This document shows positions 27,601-38,500 of a stretch of 62,268 nt of DNA, one piece after another (position 1 is the stretch's first letter; the number at the start of each line of letters is the position of its first letter). The position numbers were made by a program, and so were the translations under genes. The stretch is from Pirellulaceae bacterium (GTDB lineage Bacteria; Planctomycetota; Planctomycetia; Pirellulales; Pirellulaceae), in assembly GCA_024102795.1 (NCBI GenBank), contig JAGFJK010000375.1, positions 1 through 62,268 on the forward strand, read 5' to 3'. Under the pieces are notes generated by a model that saw nothing but the letters and a program-made list of their open reading frames with translations, was not told where the DNA came from and searched no databases.

Positions 27601-27860
27601 TGACCTCCGGCATTGGATTGGTGCCGTTGGCGATGGCGGCAGGCGAGCCGGGCAAGGAAATCCTGTACCCGGTCGCCACCGTCATCATCGGCGGACTGAT
27701 CACCAGCACGCTGCTGGAGTTCCTCGTGCGGCCGGCCCTGTTCTGGACGATGGGCATGGGTGCGGCTCGCCGCGTCGTCGAAGCCGAAGAACGACATATC
27801 GTCCTCGTCGAGGAGGGCGAGGAAGTCAACGTGGCTGGCCGCCTCGCCGGAAGCAACTGA
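24651..27860 (+). CDS. RND heavy-metal efflux pump (CusA/CzcA type)
   Basis: The 1069-residue inner-membrane proton antiporter has the RND layout: TM1 near residue 10, a large periplasmic loop ([21 protein letters not shown]), TM2-6 from about residue 340, a second loop, and TM8-12. TM4 contains [15 protein letters not shown] with the conserved acidic proton-relay residues. Length and TM4 motif fit the heavy-metal branch rather than drug pumps. The exact metal cannot be read from the sequence. It lies 27 bp after the adaptor, clearly one operon. Codon use in 22.5-27.9 kb is somewhat more relaxed than in flanking genes, which would suit an acquired resistance block. Confidence 0.95.
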   Translation: [1069 protein letters not shown]

Positions 27861-28059
27861 TCCGCAGGGCAAGTCCTCACGGTTCACGTCGAGCGACGCC
27901 GAGTTGGGTGAAGATCTTGAGCATGAAAGTGCCGAACCGCAGCTTGTCGTGACGATCAACGGCATGCAGTACGGGGGAAGATCGAGCACGGCCATGCGGA
28001 TCGTGATCAAACGCATTGATTGCTGTTGCCCACCCTTGCACGACTGTCGAGAGTAACCC

Positions 28060-28494
28060 TCATACTTTTACTTGTTCCGCCGAGGCAACGGGCTGGCGCA
28101 TCGCGCCCGCCGCCAGGGTTCCCGCCACGGCGCCCAGGCCAAGCACGGGAACGTCGACCAGCGCGAACCAGACTGGATGCGGGATCATCAGCAGGTTCAG
28201 AACTCCCGTCAGCAAGAACAACCCGCTGATGATGATGGCTCCGACCAGCCAGCGCTGCCCCACGACCAGCACGCAGACAACGCCGGCCAGGAACGTGCCG
28301 ACGCCGTGCGCCAACAGGACCAGCAGCTTGGCGCCGATCGGCAACTGCTGCACGAAGGCGCTCAGCGCCTCCGCATCGTTGAAGTCCAGATCGGCCGGTG
28401 GCGGGTAGATGACGGTCGAAATGCCTTCGATGACCGAGATCGCGACCACGGCCACCACCAAACCGGCCACGACGCCCAGAATCTTGCGCCACAT
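28060..28494 (-). CDS. Small four-helix membrane protein, conserved hypothetical
   Basis: The 144-residue protein starts [20 protein letters not shown] and has four hydrophobic helices. Between helices 1 and 2 lies a polar loop ([22 protein letters not shown]), and after helix 3 a conserved-looking [14 protein letters not shown] recognise this pattern from conserved hypothetical proteins in several phyla, without known function. It begins 14 bp after the DUF1501 stop, so it is probably the last gene of that minus-strand operon. Confidence 0.8.
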   Translation of the reverse strand: MWRKILGVVAGLVVAVVAISVIEGISTVIYPPPADLDFNDAEALSAFVQQLPIGAKLLVLLAHGVGTFLAGVVCVLVVGQRWLVGAIIISGLFLLTGVLNLLMIPHPVWFALVDVPVLGLGAVAGTLAAGAMRQPVASAEQVKV

Positions 28495-28508
28495 CACGCG
28501 GATACTCC

Positions 28509-29948
<1,440 letters not shown>

Positions 29949-30076
29949 CGAGGGCCGCCCCCGTTTCACTGCCTCGGTTCGCATTTCGATAACGCTCGAT
30001 AGATGACTGCGGTCGGACGAGATTCGGCATGTCGGATGTGGTACAAGAATCTACAGTTGATGCGAGGGGCTCGCTA

Positions 30077-30093
30077 CTTTCGCGGAGCGAAAG
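30077..30093. repeat. Family B palindrome
   Basis: A perfect CTTTCGC-GGA-GCGAAAG lies between the DUF1553 stop and the DUF1501 start. It is followed by a 9-bp direct duplication GGCGACAAT (30094-30112). It could form a hairpin within the operon transcript. Confidence 0.85.
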
Positions 30094-30115
30094 GCGACAA
30101 TGGCGACAATGGTGA

Positions 30116-33100
30116 TTACTCCCGCATGACGGCTTCGTCCAGGTTCAGGATCAGGTTCGCCAGCAGGCTGTGAGCGGCCAGGTCCACGCTGTCCAGGTCG
30201 TCCGGTGCCGGCAGTTCTCCGACCGACAACAGCCGGCCAGCTTCCTGCGGGGCCTGGCGAAAGTGGTTCGTCCACCGCTCGTGGGCCCGCACCAGCACCT
30301 GCAACTCCTCGGGGCCGGGCCGTCGCCCCAGGACCAGTTGAAAGCCCCAGGCCAGCCGCGCCGAGACATCGGACGCGTCGTACCGCAGCATGCGGACAGC
30401 CAGCCCGCGGGCGGCTTCGACAAACGCCGTCTCGTTCATCAGCGCCAAGGCTTGCAGCGGCGTGTTGGTCCGGGCCCGGCCCACCGTGCACGTCTCGCGC
30501 GACGTGGCATCGAATGTCGCCATGGTGGGCGGCGGCACGGTCCGCTTCCAGAACGTGTACAGTCCCCGGCGATACAGGTCGGCGCCCGTGTCCTGCGTGT
30601 AGCTGTCGCTGGCGATCTCGGTCCACAAGCCTTCGGGCTGATACGGCTTGACCGACGGGCCGCCGATCAATGGCAGCAGCAGTCCGCCGGCGGCCAGCGC
30701 CTGGTCGCGCACCAGTTCAGCCGGCAGCCGCAGACGGGACGAGCGGCCCAGCAGCACGTTCTCCGGATCGCGCGCCACGAGCGCCGCGTCGGCGCGCGAC
30801 GATTGCCGGTAGGTGGAACTGGTCACGAGCAGCCGGTGCAGCCGTTTCACATCCCAGCCCGTCCGCATCAGTTCAACGGCCAGCCAGTCGAGCAGCTCCG
30901 GATGGCTGGGCTGCTGGCCCTGCACGCCAAAATCCTCGGTGGTCTTCACCAGCCCTTGACCAAACAGAACCTGCCACTGGCGGTTGACGGCCACGCGCGC
31001 CGTGAGCGGATGGTCTTCGCGGACCAGCCAACGGGCCAGTGCCAGGCGGTTGGGCGGCGCGTTGTCGGGCAGCGGAGGCAGGCAGGCCGGCACTCCGGCC
31101 GTGACCCGCTGGCCGGGCCGATCGTACTGGCCGCGCACCAGCACGAACGTCTCGCGCGGCGCGGCGCGGTCCTGCATAATCATCGTCGTCGGAATCTCGC
31201 CGTCCAGCTTTCGCAACCGCTCGGCCGCCTGCCGCAGCGCGTGCCAGGCCCGTCCCAGCGGCTGGTCGGCCTGAGCCTGCAGAAAGCACAGTTCCAGCTT
31301 GGCCCGCTGGCCAGCCGAGCGCTCATCGGCCGGTATCCGGGCAATTTCCTGCGCCGCTTCCGGGCAGGCCAGCACCGCCACCTCGCGCGGTGACAAGGCC
31401 CGGCGGTAGACCCGCACATCGGCCAGCTCACCCGTCAGCAGATTCTCTTCGCCGCGAGCGCCCACCTGCAGCGGATACTTGATGGGAAATGTCCCGGTGA
31501 AAATATCCAGCAACACGCGAGCCTTCTGCAGCCGGCCGTCCAGATAGATCCGCAGGCCGCGAGCCATCTGCGTTCCGTCATACACCACGGCCACGTGCTG
31601 CCAGGTACCCGGCTGCACAATCGGCTCGGTCTCGACGCGCACTGCGTCGTCCAGCCAGCGGGGACCGAACTGGACCAGCAGCCGCCCGCCGCGCACATCG
31701 ATGCTCAGCCCCTTGGCTCGCGTGTCCTCGGCGTCCATCCACGACAGCAACGTGCCGTCCGGTTTGTCGGATGGGCGGAGCCAAACCGAGCAAGTGAGCG
31801 GAGTAAAGCCGTCGAATTCCATCGGCGGTTCAAGCTGCAGATGGCTCTTGCCGTTCAGGGCCAGGGCCCACGCCAGTGGCGGCGATGCCAGCCCATGCTC
31901 GCCGGCAGGTTGGGACGCGGGACGCACTTCGACTGAAGGAGGTGTTACGGGAGTTGTGCCGGGGACGGGATCGGGCTTTCCCAAAGCGGGGCTCAGACCC
32001 TCGCTGCCGCGCGGGCCGGCGACGAACTCGGGTGGACCGCCGAGTGACCTGGCCTGGATCGCCGGCGCGCCTGTGGCTTTCAGGTCGCCCGCCAGCGGCA
32101 GGTGGGCCAGCAATTGGTCCGGCAGATCGGCGTGCACGGGCGGCTGAGCGGCCAGCGCTTGCTGCCAGGAGTGTTGTGCCGGTTGACTCTCGCCACGCAG
32201 CCGGCGGAACGCCCGCCGCGCGGCGGCCAATTCGGCCTCGTACGCCTGGCGAGCGGCGGCTTGCAATGGCGTCGGGGCCTTGATCAGCGGCGCCGAGTTG
32301 CCGTACTTAATCACTCGGCCGCGCTCCGGCAAGTTGTTGAAGTAGGCCATCAACTGGTAAAAGTCCGCCTGCCGCAGCGGGTCGTACTTGTGGTCGTGGC
32401 AGCGGGCACACCCGATCGTCAAGCCCATCCAGACCGTCGCCGTGGTTTCGACCCGGTCGGCCGCGTATTCCACCAGGTACTCGTCGAACACGATGCCGCC
32501 TTCGGAGTTCGCCCGGTGGTTGCGGTTGAAGCCGGTGGCGATCAACTGGTCCAGCGTCGAGTTGGGCAGCAGGTCGCCGGCCAGTTGCTCGATCGTGAAC
32601 TGATCGTACGGCAGGTTCGCATTCAGCGCGGCGATCACCCAGTCGCGCCAGCGCCACATGTGGCGTTCTCCGTCCGTCTGGTAGCCGCTGGTGTCGGCGT
32701 AGCGGGCGGCGTCGAGCCACGGCAGGGCCATCCGCTCGCCGTAGTGCGGCGATTGCAACAACCGCTCGACCACCCGCTCATACGCTGCGGGTGAACGATC
32801 CCGTTCGAAGGCTGCCAGCTCCTCCGGCGTGGGCGGCAAGCCGGTCAGGTCCAGCGTCACGCGGCGCAGCAACGTCGCCCGGTCCGCTTCGTCCGCCGGC
32901 CGCATGCCAGCCTGTTCCAGTCGGGCCAGCACAAACCGATCGACGGCGTTGCGGCACCAGCCGGGGTCCTCAACGGCTGGCAGCGCCGGACGCCGCGGCG
33001 GCACCAGCGACCAATGCTGCTGCCAGGTGGCCCCCTGTTCGATCCAGCGACCGATCAGCTCGATCTGCTGGCTGGTCAACGTCTTGCCCGTTTCGGCCGG

Positions 33101-33460
33101 CGGCATGCGCAGGTCGTTGTCGGCGGAGACCAGTCGAGCGTACAGAGGACTGTCCGCCTTCCTGCCAGGCACAATCGCCGGTCCTGCCTCGCGGGGCCCG
33201 AGCGCGCCCTGCTCGGTGTCCAACCGCAACTCGGACTGCCGCTGCGCCTCGTCCGGCCCGTGGCATTGAAAGCAGTTGTCGGACAGAATCGGGCGGATGT
33301 CCCGCTGGAAGTCGACGCTGCCCGGCGGATTGGCCGCCAGCCCGGTGGTGGGTCCAAGCAGTGGGAGCAGTACGCCGCAAATCACCAGGATGAACCAGGG
33401 GCGGCCGAGTCGTGCAAGTCGCACGACGTTTGCTCGGCGGGTATGATAAGCCAGTTCCAT
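30116..33460 (-). CDS. Cytochrome-like/DUF1549/LamG/DUF1553 protein
   Basis: The 1114-residue exported protein is read from ATG 33460 (ATG 33481 also fits). A hydrophobic export segment precedes a PSCyt1 head with DNCFQCHGPD (CxxCH, Cys63 and Cys66) and a distal Met (LRMPPAETGK). DUF1549 follows (ATLLRRVTLDLTGLPPTPEE), with a second CxxCH in GCARCHDHKYDP. A long region about residues 390-740 contains a LamG/concanavalin-like domain (TCSVWLRPSDKPDGTLLSW). DUF1553 closes the protein (NRQWQVLFGQGLVKTTEDFG; TNTPLQALALMNE). Possible c-type haem suggests redox chemistry and LamG suggests glycan binding, but no activity is established. Confidence 0.93.
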   Translation of the reverse strand: MELAYHTRRANVVRLARLGRPWFILVICGVLLPLLGPTTGLAANPPGSVDFQRDIRPILSDNCFQCHGPDEAQRQSELRLDTEQGALGPREAGPAIVPGRKADSPLYARLVSADNDLRMPPAETGKTLTSQQIELIGRWIEQGATWQQHWSLVPPRRPALPAVEDPGWCRNAVDRFVLARLEQAGMRPADEADRATLLRRVTLDLTGLPPTPEELAAFERDRSPAAYERVVERLLQSPHYGERMALPWLDAARYADTSGYQTDGERHMWRWRDWVIAALNANLPYDQFTIEQLAGDLLPNSTLDQLIATGFNRNHRANSEGGIVFDEYLVEYAADRVETTATVWMGLTIGCARCHDHKYDPLRQADFYQLMAYFNNLPERGRVIKYGNSAPLIKAPTPLQAAARQAYEAELAAARRAFRRLRGESQPAQHSWQQALAAQPPVHADLPDQLLAHLPLAGDLKATGAPAIQARSLGGPPEFVAGPRGSEGLSPALGKPDPVPGTTPVTPPSVEVRPASQPAGEHGLASPPLAWALALNGKSHLQLEPPMEFDGFTPLTCSVWLRPSDKPDGTLLSWMDAEDTRAKGLSIDVRGGRLLVQFGPRWLDDAVRVETEPIVQPGTWQHVAVVYDGTQMARGLRIYLDGRLQKARVLLDIFTGTFPIKYPLQVGARGEENLLTGELADVRVYRRALSPREVAVLACPEAAQEIARIPADERSAGQRAKLELCFLQAQADQPLGRAWHALRQAAERLRKLDGEIPTTMIMQDRAAPRETFVLVRGQYDRPGQRVTAGVPACLPPLPDNAPPNRLALARWLVREDHPLTARVAVNRQWQVLFGQGLVKTTEDFGVQGQQPSHPELLDWLAVELMRTGWDVKRLHRLLVTSSTYRQSSRADAALVARDPENVLLGRSSRLRLPAELVRDQALAAGGLLLPLIGGPSVKPYQPEGLWTEIASDSYTQDTGADLYRRGLYTFWKRTVPPPTMATFDATSRETCTVGRARTNTPLQALALMNETAFVEAARGLAVRMLRYDASDVSARLAWGFQLVLGRRPGPEELQVLVRAHERWTNHFRQAPQEAGRLLSVGELPAPDDLDSVDLAAHSLLANLILNLDEAVMRE

Positions 33461-33551
33461 GATGAGGAGGCGTGGAGGCATGGTTTGGTCAAGGCACGGC
33501 AGGCCGCCGTCCGGCACTTCGATATTACGGCAGGTTGACAAGGAACGACAG

Positions 33552-34820
33552 ATGGCATTCGGTCGAGCGGCCGGGCTGGCGTGGCTGGTGTGGCTGCTGC
33601 CTGCCGCGGCGTGGGCGGAACAGTGGGATCGATTCCGGGGGCCGAACGGCTCCGGCGTCAGTTCGTCCGGCTTGCCGGCCGACTGGGAGCAGCGCGAGTT
33701 TGCCTGGCAGCAGCGATTGCCCGGCGTCGGCCATTCGTCGCCCGTCGCTTGGGGCACGATGCTGCTGGTGGCCAGCGGCGACGAGCAGAGTGGCGAGCGG
33801 ATCCTGGAGTGCCGCGACACCCGCACCGGGCAAGTCCGCTGGACGAACCGCGTCGCCGCGCCGACGCATCGCAAGCACAAGCTGAACAGCTATGCTTCGT
33901 CCACGCCGGCCGTCGACCGCCGGCACATCTATTGGAGCTGGACCACGGACCAGCAGCACCTGGTGCTGGCCGTGGATCACCAGGGCCGCGAGGTCTGGCG
34001 CACCGACCTGGGACCGTACGATGCCGGGCACGGCAGCGGGGCGTCGCCGATTGTGTTTCAGGATCTGGTGGTGATCCCGAGCGAGCACAATGGCGACAGC
34101 GCCTGGTATGCGCTGGACGGCGCCGACGGCACGATCCGCTGGAAAATCGCCCGCGACAGCAAGTACCACTACGCCACGCCCTGCGTGTTTGCCCCCGCGG
34201 ACCAGCCGGCCAGCCTGATCTTCAGCAACTGGGAACAAGGGATCACGGCGGTCGATCCGCTGCATGGCCGAGTGCGCTGGCAGGCGGATGTGTTCGACAA
34301 GGGCCACTTCGAATCGTCGATCGGTTCTCCGGTCGTGGCTGGCAACCTGGTGCTGGGCGTCTGTGGCTATCTGGGTTACGGCAACGAACTGCTTGCCGTC
34401 TCGCCGGCGCCGGCCGGCTTGCGGGATGGTCAGGGCGATCCGCCGCGGACGGCGGCTCGCGCCTGGCGCTTGCAGCGCGGCATGCCGCTGTGCACCACGC
34501 CGGTTGTCAAGGACGACCTGGTATTCGCCTGGTCCGACAATGGCATCGTGACCTGCGCGGAGGTGGCCAGCGGCGACGTGGTCTGGCAGCAGCGCGTGGG
34601 CGGCACGTTCTACGCCTCGCCCATCTGCCTGCATGATCGGCTGCTGAACGTCTCGGCGGACGGAGAACTGCTGGTCCTGGACGCCGGCCGCGAGTATCGC
34701 CTGGCGGGCCGCCGCAAGCTGGACGAGCCCAGCCACAGCACGCCCGCCGTGGCCGACGGCAGGCTGTATCTGCGCACCTTCTCGCAACTGTTCGCCCTGC
34801 CGCTGGTCGAGCGGCCCTGA
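33552..34820 (+). CDS. Secreted PQQ-like beta-propeller protein
   Basis: The 422-residue protein starts at ATG 33552 with AAGGA upstream and a signal peptide (LAWLVWLLPAAAWA). WDRFRGPNGSGVSSSGLPADW is the opening seen in many planctomycete BamB-like propellers. Repeats with the PQQ-blade pattern follow (GQVRWTNRV, GREVWRTDLG, GTIRWKIAR, GRVRWQADV, GDVVWQQRV). No catalytic residues are evident; such proteins usually serve binding or assembly. It diverges from the DUF1553 gene with 91 bp between starts. Confidence 0.9.
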   Translation: MAFGRAAGLAWLVWLLPAAAWAEQWDRFRGPNGSGVSSSGLPADWEQREFAWQQRLPGVGHSSPVAWGTMLLVASGDEQSGERILECRDTRTGQVRWTNRVAAPTHRKHKLNSYASSTPAVDRRHIYWSWTTDQQHLVLAVDHQGREVWRTDLGPYDAGHGSGASPIVFQDLVVIPSEHNGDSAWYALDGADGTIRWKIARDSKYHYATPCVFAPADQPASLIFSNWEQGITAVDPLHGRVRWQADVFDKGHFESSIGSPVVAGNLVLGVCGYLGYGNELLAVSPAPAGLRDGQGDPPRTAARAWRLQRGMPLCTTPVVKDDLVFAWSDNGIVTCAEVASGDVVWQQRVGGTFYASPICLHDRLLNVSADGELLVLDAGREYRLAGRRKLDEPSHSTPAVADGRLYLRTFSQLFALPLVERP

Positions 34821-34836
34821 GGCGGCGGACTGTCGC

Positions 34837-34918
34837 CTTTCGCTCCGCGAAAGCATTGTCGCCTTTCGCTCCGCGAAAGTAGCGCGGCAGCCGATTGTCG
34901 CCTTTCGCTCCGCGAAAG
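34837..34918. repeat. Three tandem family B palindromes
   Basis: Perfect CTTTCGC-TCC-GCGAAAG copies lie at 34837-34853, 34863-34879 and 34902-34918. The last two share a 39-bp unit including AGTAGCGCGGCAG. They follow the propeller gene stop by 16 bp and precede the DUF481 gene, where they could act as a terminator cluster. Confidence 0.9.
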
Positions 34919-35064
34919 TAGCGCGGCAGGGAGTGCCGGGCCCCAACTGGCCTTGCCGCGCCGCGAACGCATCTGCTACAAGTCCCGCCCCACCCGCAGC
35001 AAGGGTGGACCAATGGCCGGAGGTGCATCCTCGCCTCGGCATTCCGCGGGAAGGAACCTGGAAC

Positions 35065-35970
35065 ATGCGTCGCCGAGTGTGGTATGTGGCGCTGATCGGC
35101 TGGCTGCTCATCCTGGGACGACTGCCGGCCCAGGAGCATCCCGAACTGCACCTGCTGCCGCCGGTCGATTCGGCCGACGTGTCGCCGCTGGCTGGCGACC
35201 AATTGCCACTGGCCGGCAATGCGGGGCCAATGGCCGGAGACACGGTGCCCGAAGTGATCCAGAAAGAGGAAGTGATCGAATACCAGTGGTTCGACCCGCA
35301 CTACTGGTTCCGAGCTCCGTACTGGGAGGGCAGCCTGGAAGCCGGCCTGAACGGATCGGAAGGCAATACGAATTCGCTGAGCATCAAGAGCGGCATGAGC
35401 CTGAAGCGGACCACCGACTACAACTCGCTGGGCTTCAATCTGAACTATGCCAAGACCACGGCCAACTCGGTCGAGACGCAGCATTATGCCCTGTTCAACG
35501 GGGAGTACGAACGCAAGTTCGCCGCCGACTCACCCTGGTCGTTCTTCACCAAGACCATCCTGCAATACGACGAATTCACGGCCTGGGACCTGCGGGTGAC
35601 GGTCAACGGCGGTCTGGGTTACCGCTTTCTCAAGACCGACACGATGCTGCTCAAGGGCCGTTTCGGTGCCGGTGCCTCGCGGGAATTTGGCGGAGCCGTC
35701 GAGGAGTGGACTCCGGAGGCCGTGTTCGGTGCCGACTACGAACACCAGTTGACGAAGAAGCAGAAACTGGTGCTGAACGTCGATTATCTGCCGGCCTGGG
35801 AGAATTTCGAGGATTACCGGCTGCTGACCGTGCTGGCCTGGGAGGTGGTCCTGGACGAAGAGGCCAACCTGCACTTCAAGCTGGCCATCAACGACCAGTA
35901 CGACAGCACGCCGCAAGGCGCCGAGCCGAACGACTTCAACTACTCGATGCTGCTGCTCTGGAAGCTGTAG
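35065..35970 (+). CDS. DUF481 outer-membrane protein
   Basis: The 301-residue protein starts at ATG 35065 with AAGGA 10 bases upstream and a signal peptide (YVALIGWLLILGRLPA). The C-terminal 220 residues fit DUF481, the YdiY-like salt-induced outer-membrane family: GSLEAGLNGSEGNTNSLS, alternating beta strands such as SLGFNLNYAKT and HYALFNGEYERKF, and a final strand ending in the hydrophobic LLLWKL expected for a beta-barrel. Function is unknown. It is followed by another barrel protein, so this is a small envelope cluster. Confidence 0.88.
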   Translation: MRRRVWYVALIGWLLILGRLPAQEHPELHLLPPVDSADVSPLAGDQLPLAGNAGPMAGDTVPEVIQKEEVIEYQWFDPHYWFRAPYWEGSLEAGLNGSEGNTNSLSIKSGMSLKRTTDYNSLGFNLNYAKTTANSVETQHYALFNGEYERKFAADSPWSFFTKTILQYDEFTAWDLRVTVNGGLGYRFLKTDTMLLKGRFGAGASREFGGAVEEWTPEAVFGADYEHQLTKKQKLVLNVDYLPAWENFEDYRLLTVLAWEVVLDEEANLHFKLAINDQYDSTPQGAEPNDFNYSMLLLWKL

Positions 35971-36100
35971 CACGGCCTGGATTCGGGGCGGGTGACCGCG
36001 ACTGCACTTGACTTTGCCGGTCCATCGCCGTTACAAGCGGCCGCGCGGCCCGCCGTAACCGGGTACTTCAGTGACTATCACCCGACTGAGTTTCGCTGCC

Positions 36101-37882
36101 ATGGTCCAAGCAATACCTTACCGGCATCTGCTGCTGGTCGCCCTGTTTTCGCTGGCCGCCGGCGCCTGCGGTTCGTTCGCCTGGGGCCAGGGCGGCGCGG
36201 CCGACAGTGAAGGGCCCGAGGCCAGCGTGGTGCGGAAAACCGTTCGCGGGACGCTGCAACGCACCTGGAGCGAACGGCGTGGACGGCACGAATACTACGT
36301 GGTCAATCCCGATGAAGACGTGCGGTACTACGTGGCCACCGATCAGGACCTGAGCGCTTACGTGGGCCGTCGCGTGACACTCAACGGCACTCCCCGGCAA
36401 CGTTCCGAGCCGGCGGCCGGCGCGGTCGCGACCGCCGGGTACGAAGCCTCCGAGCCGGAGCTGGACGAACCACTGCGCCGCCACCAGGTGGCTCCCGCGG
36501 CCCTGCCCGCCGCGGCCCCACCGGCCGCGCCGCTGGGGCGCCAGGCCGTTCGCACGGTCCAACATCTGGAACAGGTGCAACTGCGACCGGGCGACGAGAT
36601 TGTGGTCGAGGGCGAGGTGCCGCACGGTGTCGAACAACCGCCGATCATGGTCGACAGCCATCTGCCGTACCTGCCCGACGGACTGTCCACCTACGACAGC
36701 GGCGCGATGCTGGGACTTCCTCCCCTGGCCGGTCCGGCGTGCACGGACTGCGGGGCCGCCGGCGCGCCGTGCCCGTGTGGAGTGCCCCATCGCTTCTGGG
36801 TCCGCGGCGACTATCTGCTGTGGGCGCTCAAGGGTTCCTACCTGCCGCCGCTGGTAACCACCAGCGTCGCCGGCACCGCCCCGGCAAACGCCGGCGTGCT
36901 GGGCCAACCCGGCACGTCGGTGCTGTACGGCGACGGGCGGTATCTGGAGGAACTCCGCCACGGTGTGCGGCTCCGCTTCGGCGGCTGGCTGGACTGCTGT
37001 GAGTACTGGGGCGTCGAAGGCGAACTGTTCGGACTGAACGACTACACCGAGCAGTACGTGGGCCAGTCCGACGGCTCGCCGATCCTGGCCCGGCCGTTCA
37101 CCAACGCCCTGACCGGACAGCAGGACGCCGAGCTGGTGGCGTTTCCCCAGATGCTGGCCGGCACCGTGACCGTGGATCTGGATTCCAAGTTCTACGGCGC
37201 GGGAGTTCGCGGCCGCTGGAACCTGATTTGCCAAGGCGCCGCGGACCAGATGGGCCGCGCGGGGCATGACTGCTTTCGCGGCTGGCGGCTGGACGCCCTG
37301 GGCGGTTACCGCTACCTGCAACTGCGCGAGGATCTGCGGATTCGCGAGGACTTGAACACCACCGGTTCGGGCCTGCCGGCCACGTTCCTGATCACGGACC
37401 AGTTTCTCACTCGCAACGATTTTCACGGCGGCGACCTGGGACTGCAGATGGAATGGCACCGCTGCCGCTGGACGTTGGAGCTGCTGGGCAAGGTGGCCCT
37501 GGGCAACAGCCGTCAATCGGTCACCATCGGAGGATCGACCGAGCGATCGTCGGGCGGGAGCACGGTCCAGTCCAACGGCGGCTTGCTCGCTCAACGCACC
37601 AACTCAGGCACCTTCACGCAAGACACGTTCGCCGTCGTGCCCGAATTCGGCGTCACCATCGGCTATCACATTACCCAGCGGCTCACCGCCTCCCTGGGCT
37701 ACACCATGATCTACTGGAATCATGTGGCCCGGCCCGGCGACCAGATCGACCTGCAGGTCAATCCGAATCTCTTCCCGCCCGAAGCCAACCCGTTCACCGG
37801 CCCGCTCCGCCCGGCGTTCGCGTTTGCCGACAGCGATTTCTGGGCCCAAGGTCTCGACTTCGGCTTGCGCTATATCTGGTAG
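36101..37882 (+). CDS. BBP7-family outer-membrane beta-barrel protein
   Basis: The 593-residue protein begins at ATG 36101 (MVQAIPYRHLLLVALFSLAAG, signal peptide). Residues 30-170 form a preamble with a small beta domain (EYYVVNPDEDVRYYVATDQD). After a Cys motif (CTDCGAAGAPCPCG) the barrel begins with FWVRGDYLLWALKGSYLPPLVTTS, the recognisable opening of planctomycete putative beta-barrel porin 7. The barrel continues to the C-terminal aromatic strand FGLRYIW. Function is presumed outer-membrane porin or structural protein. An upstream GTG (36071) is in frame but would spoil the signal peptide. Confidence 0.88.
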   Translation: MVQAIPYRHLLLVALFSLAAGACGSFAWGQGGAADSEGPEASVVRKTVRGTLQRTWSERRGRHEYYVVNPDEDVRYYVATDQDLSAYVGRRVTLNGTPRQRSEPAAGAVATAGYEASEPELDEPLRRHQVAPAALPAAAPPAAPLGRQAVRTVQHLEQVQLRPGDEIVVEGEVPHGVEQPPIMVDSHLPYLPDGLSTYDSGAMLGLPPLAGPACTDCGAAGAPCPCGVPHRFWVRGDYLLWALKGSYLPPLVTTSVAGTAPANAGVLGQPGTSVLYGDGRYLEELRHGVRLRFGGWLDCCEYWGVEGELFGLNDYTEQYVGQSDGSPILARPFTNALTGQQDAELVAFPQMLAGTVTVDLDSKFYGAGVRGRWNLICQGAADQMGRAGHDCFRGWRLDALGGYRYLQLREDLRIREDLNTTGSGLPATFLITDQFLTRNDFHGGDLGLQMEWHRCRWTLELLGKVALGNSRQSVTIGGSTERSSGGSTVQSNGGLLAQRTNSGTFTQDTFAVVPEFGVTIGYHITQRLTASLGYTMIYWNHVARPGDQIDLQVNPNLFPPEANPFTGPLRPAFAFADSDFWAQGLDFGLRYIW

Positions 37883-38500
37883 CTCCGGTCGTCTACACCC
37901 GAGTCGGCTGGGTCTGAGACCCGGCCTGCGCGAGCACCCGGCAAAGCGGAAAGGCGACTCGCGGGGGTTTGGATTGCAAATTGCAAATTGAAAACGTGAT
38001 CGTTCACGGCGTTCCATCACACGGATAGGCGACAAGTACCCAAGCTGTCACTTCCGGCTCCCTCCCGCTTCGAATCCCGCCGGCTTGCCCGGCGGATCGT
38101 TCGGCTTCGTACTACGGCGAGAAACAGCGGGCTGACACCCGCCAAAAGGCGAGCGGGGGGCGTGAGCCCCCTGTTTCTAAAACCGCGGGGAATGGGTTCA
38201 CCGACCGTGAATCGTTGAAGCGCGGCGCGATTGCGGTGGCGCCAGAGAAACAGCGGGCTGACGCCCGCCGCTCGCCTGGGGCTGACGCCCGCCGCTGGCC
38301 CGCAGTGCACTCCACCTCCCCACCGCTGCAGTCTTTCCTCGCCAGCCGTCAAAGTCTGCCGGGCTTTCGCTGCTTCCGACGAACTCCCGACGTCTGGGGG
38401 CATTCTCCCCAGGCAGTTCCCGGCTGCGCAAAGTTGCAAGGTTGCCACGCCCGATAAGGATTCAGGACGCGAACCATCAGCACTGCCTTGGGATGTTGCC
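37883..38500. repeat. Repeat-filled intergenic region with family A hairpins
   Basis: No gene is seen here. CAAATTG is repeated at 37973-37990. A family A pair lies at 38120-38180: first AGAAACAGCGGGC-TGAC-ACCCGC, then 38149-38179 with stem GGGGGC/GCCCCC (38157-38162 with 38167-38172), loop GTGA and tail TGTTTCT. Another copy is at 38245-38276 with a partial echo at 38278-38299. Sequence 38069-38124 resembles that just before the array at 42.05 kb. Confidence 0.85.

Noticed and set aside
27861..28059. Short frames after the RND pump
   Set aside because: No start with a ribosome site or recognisable peptide; treated as non-coding.
30170..31393. Plus-strand frame inside the DUF1553 gene
   Set aside because: It is a shadow of the minus-strand gene, rich in Arg, Gln and Pro.
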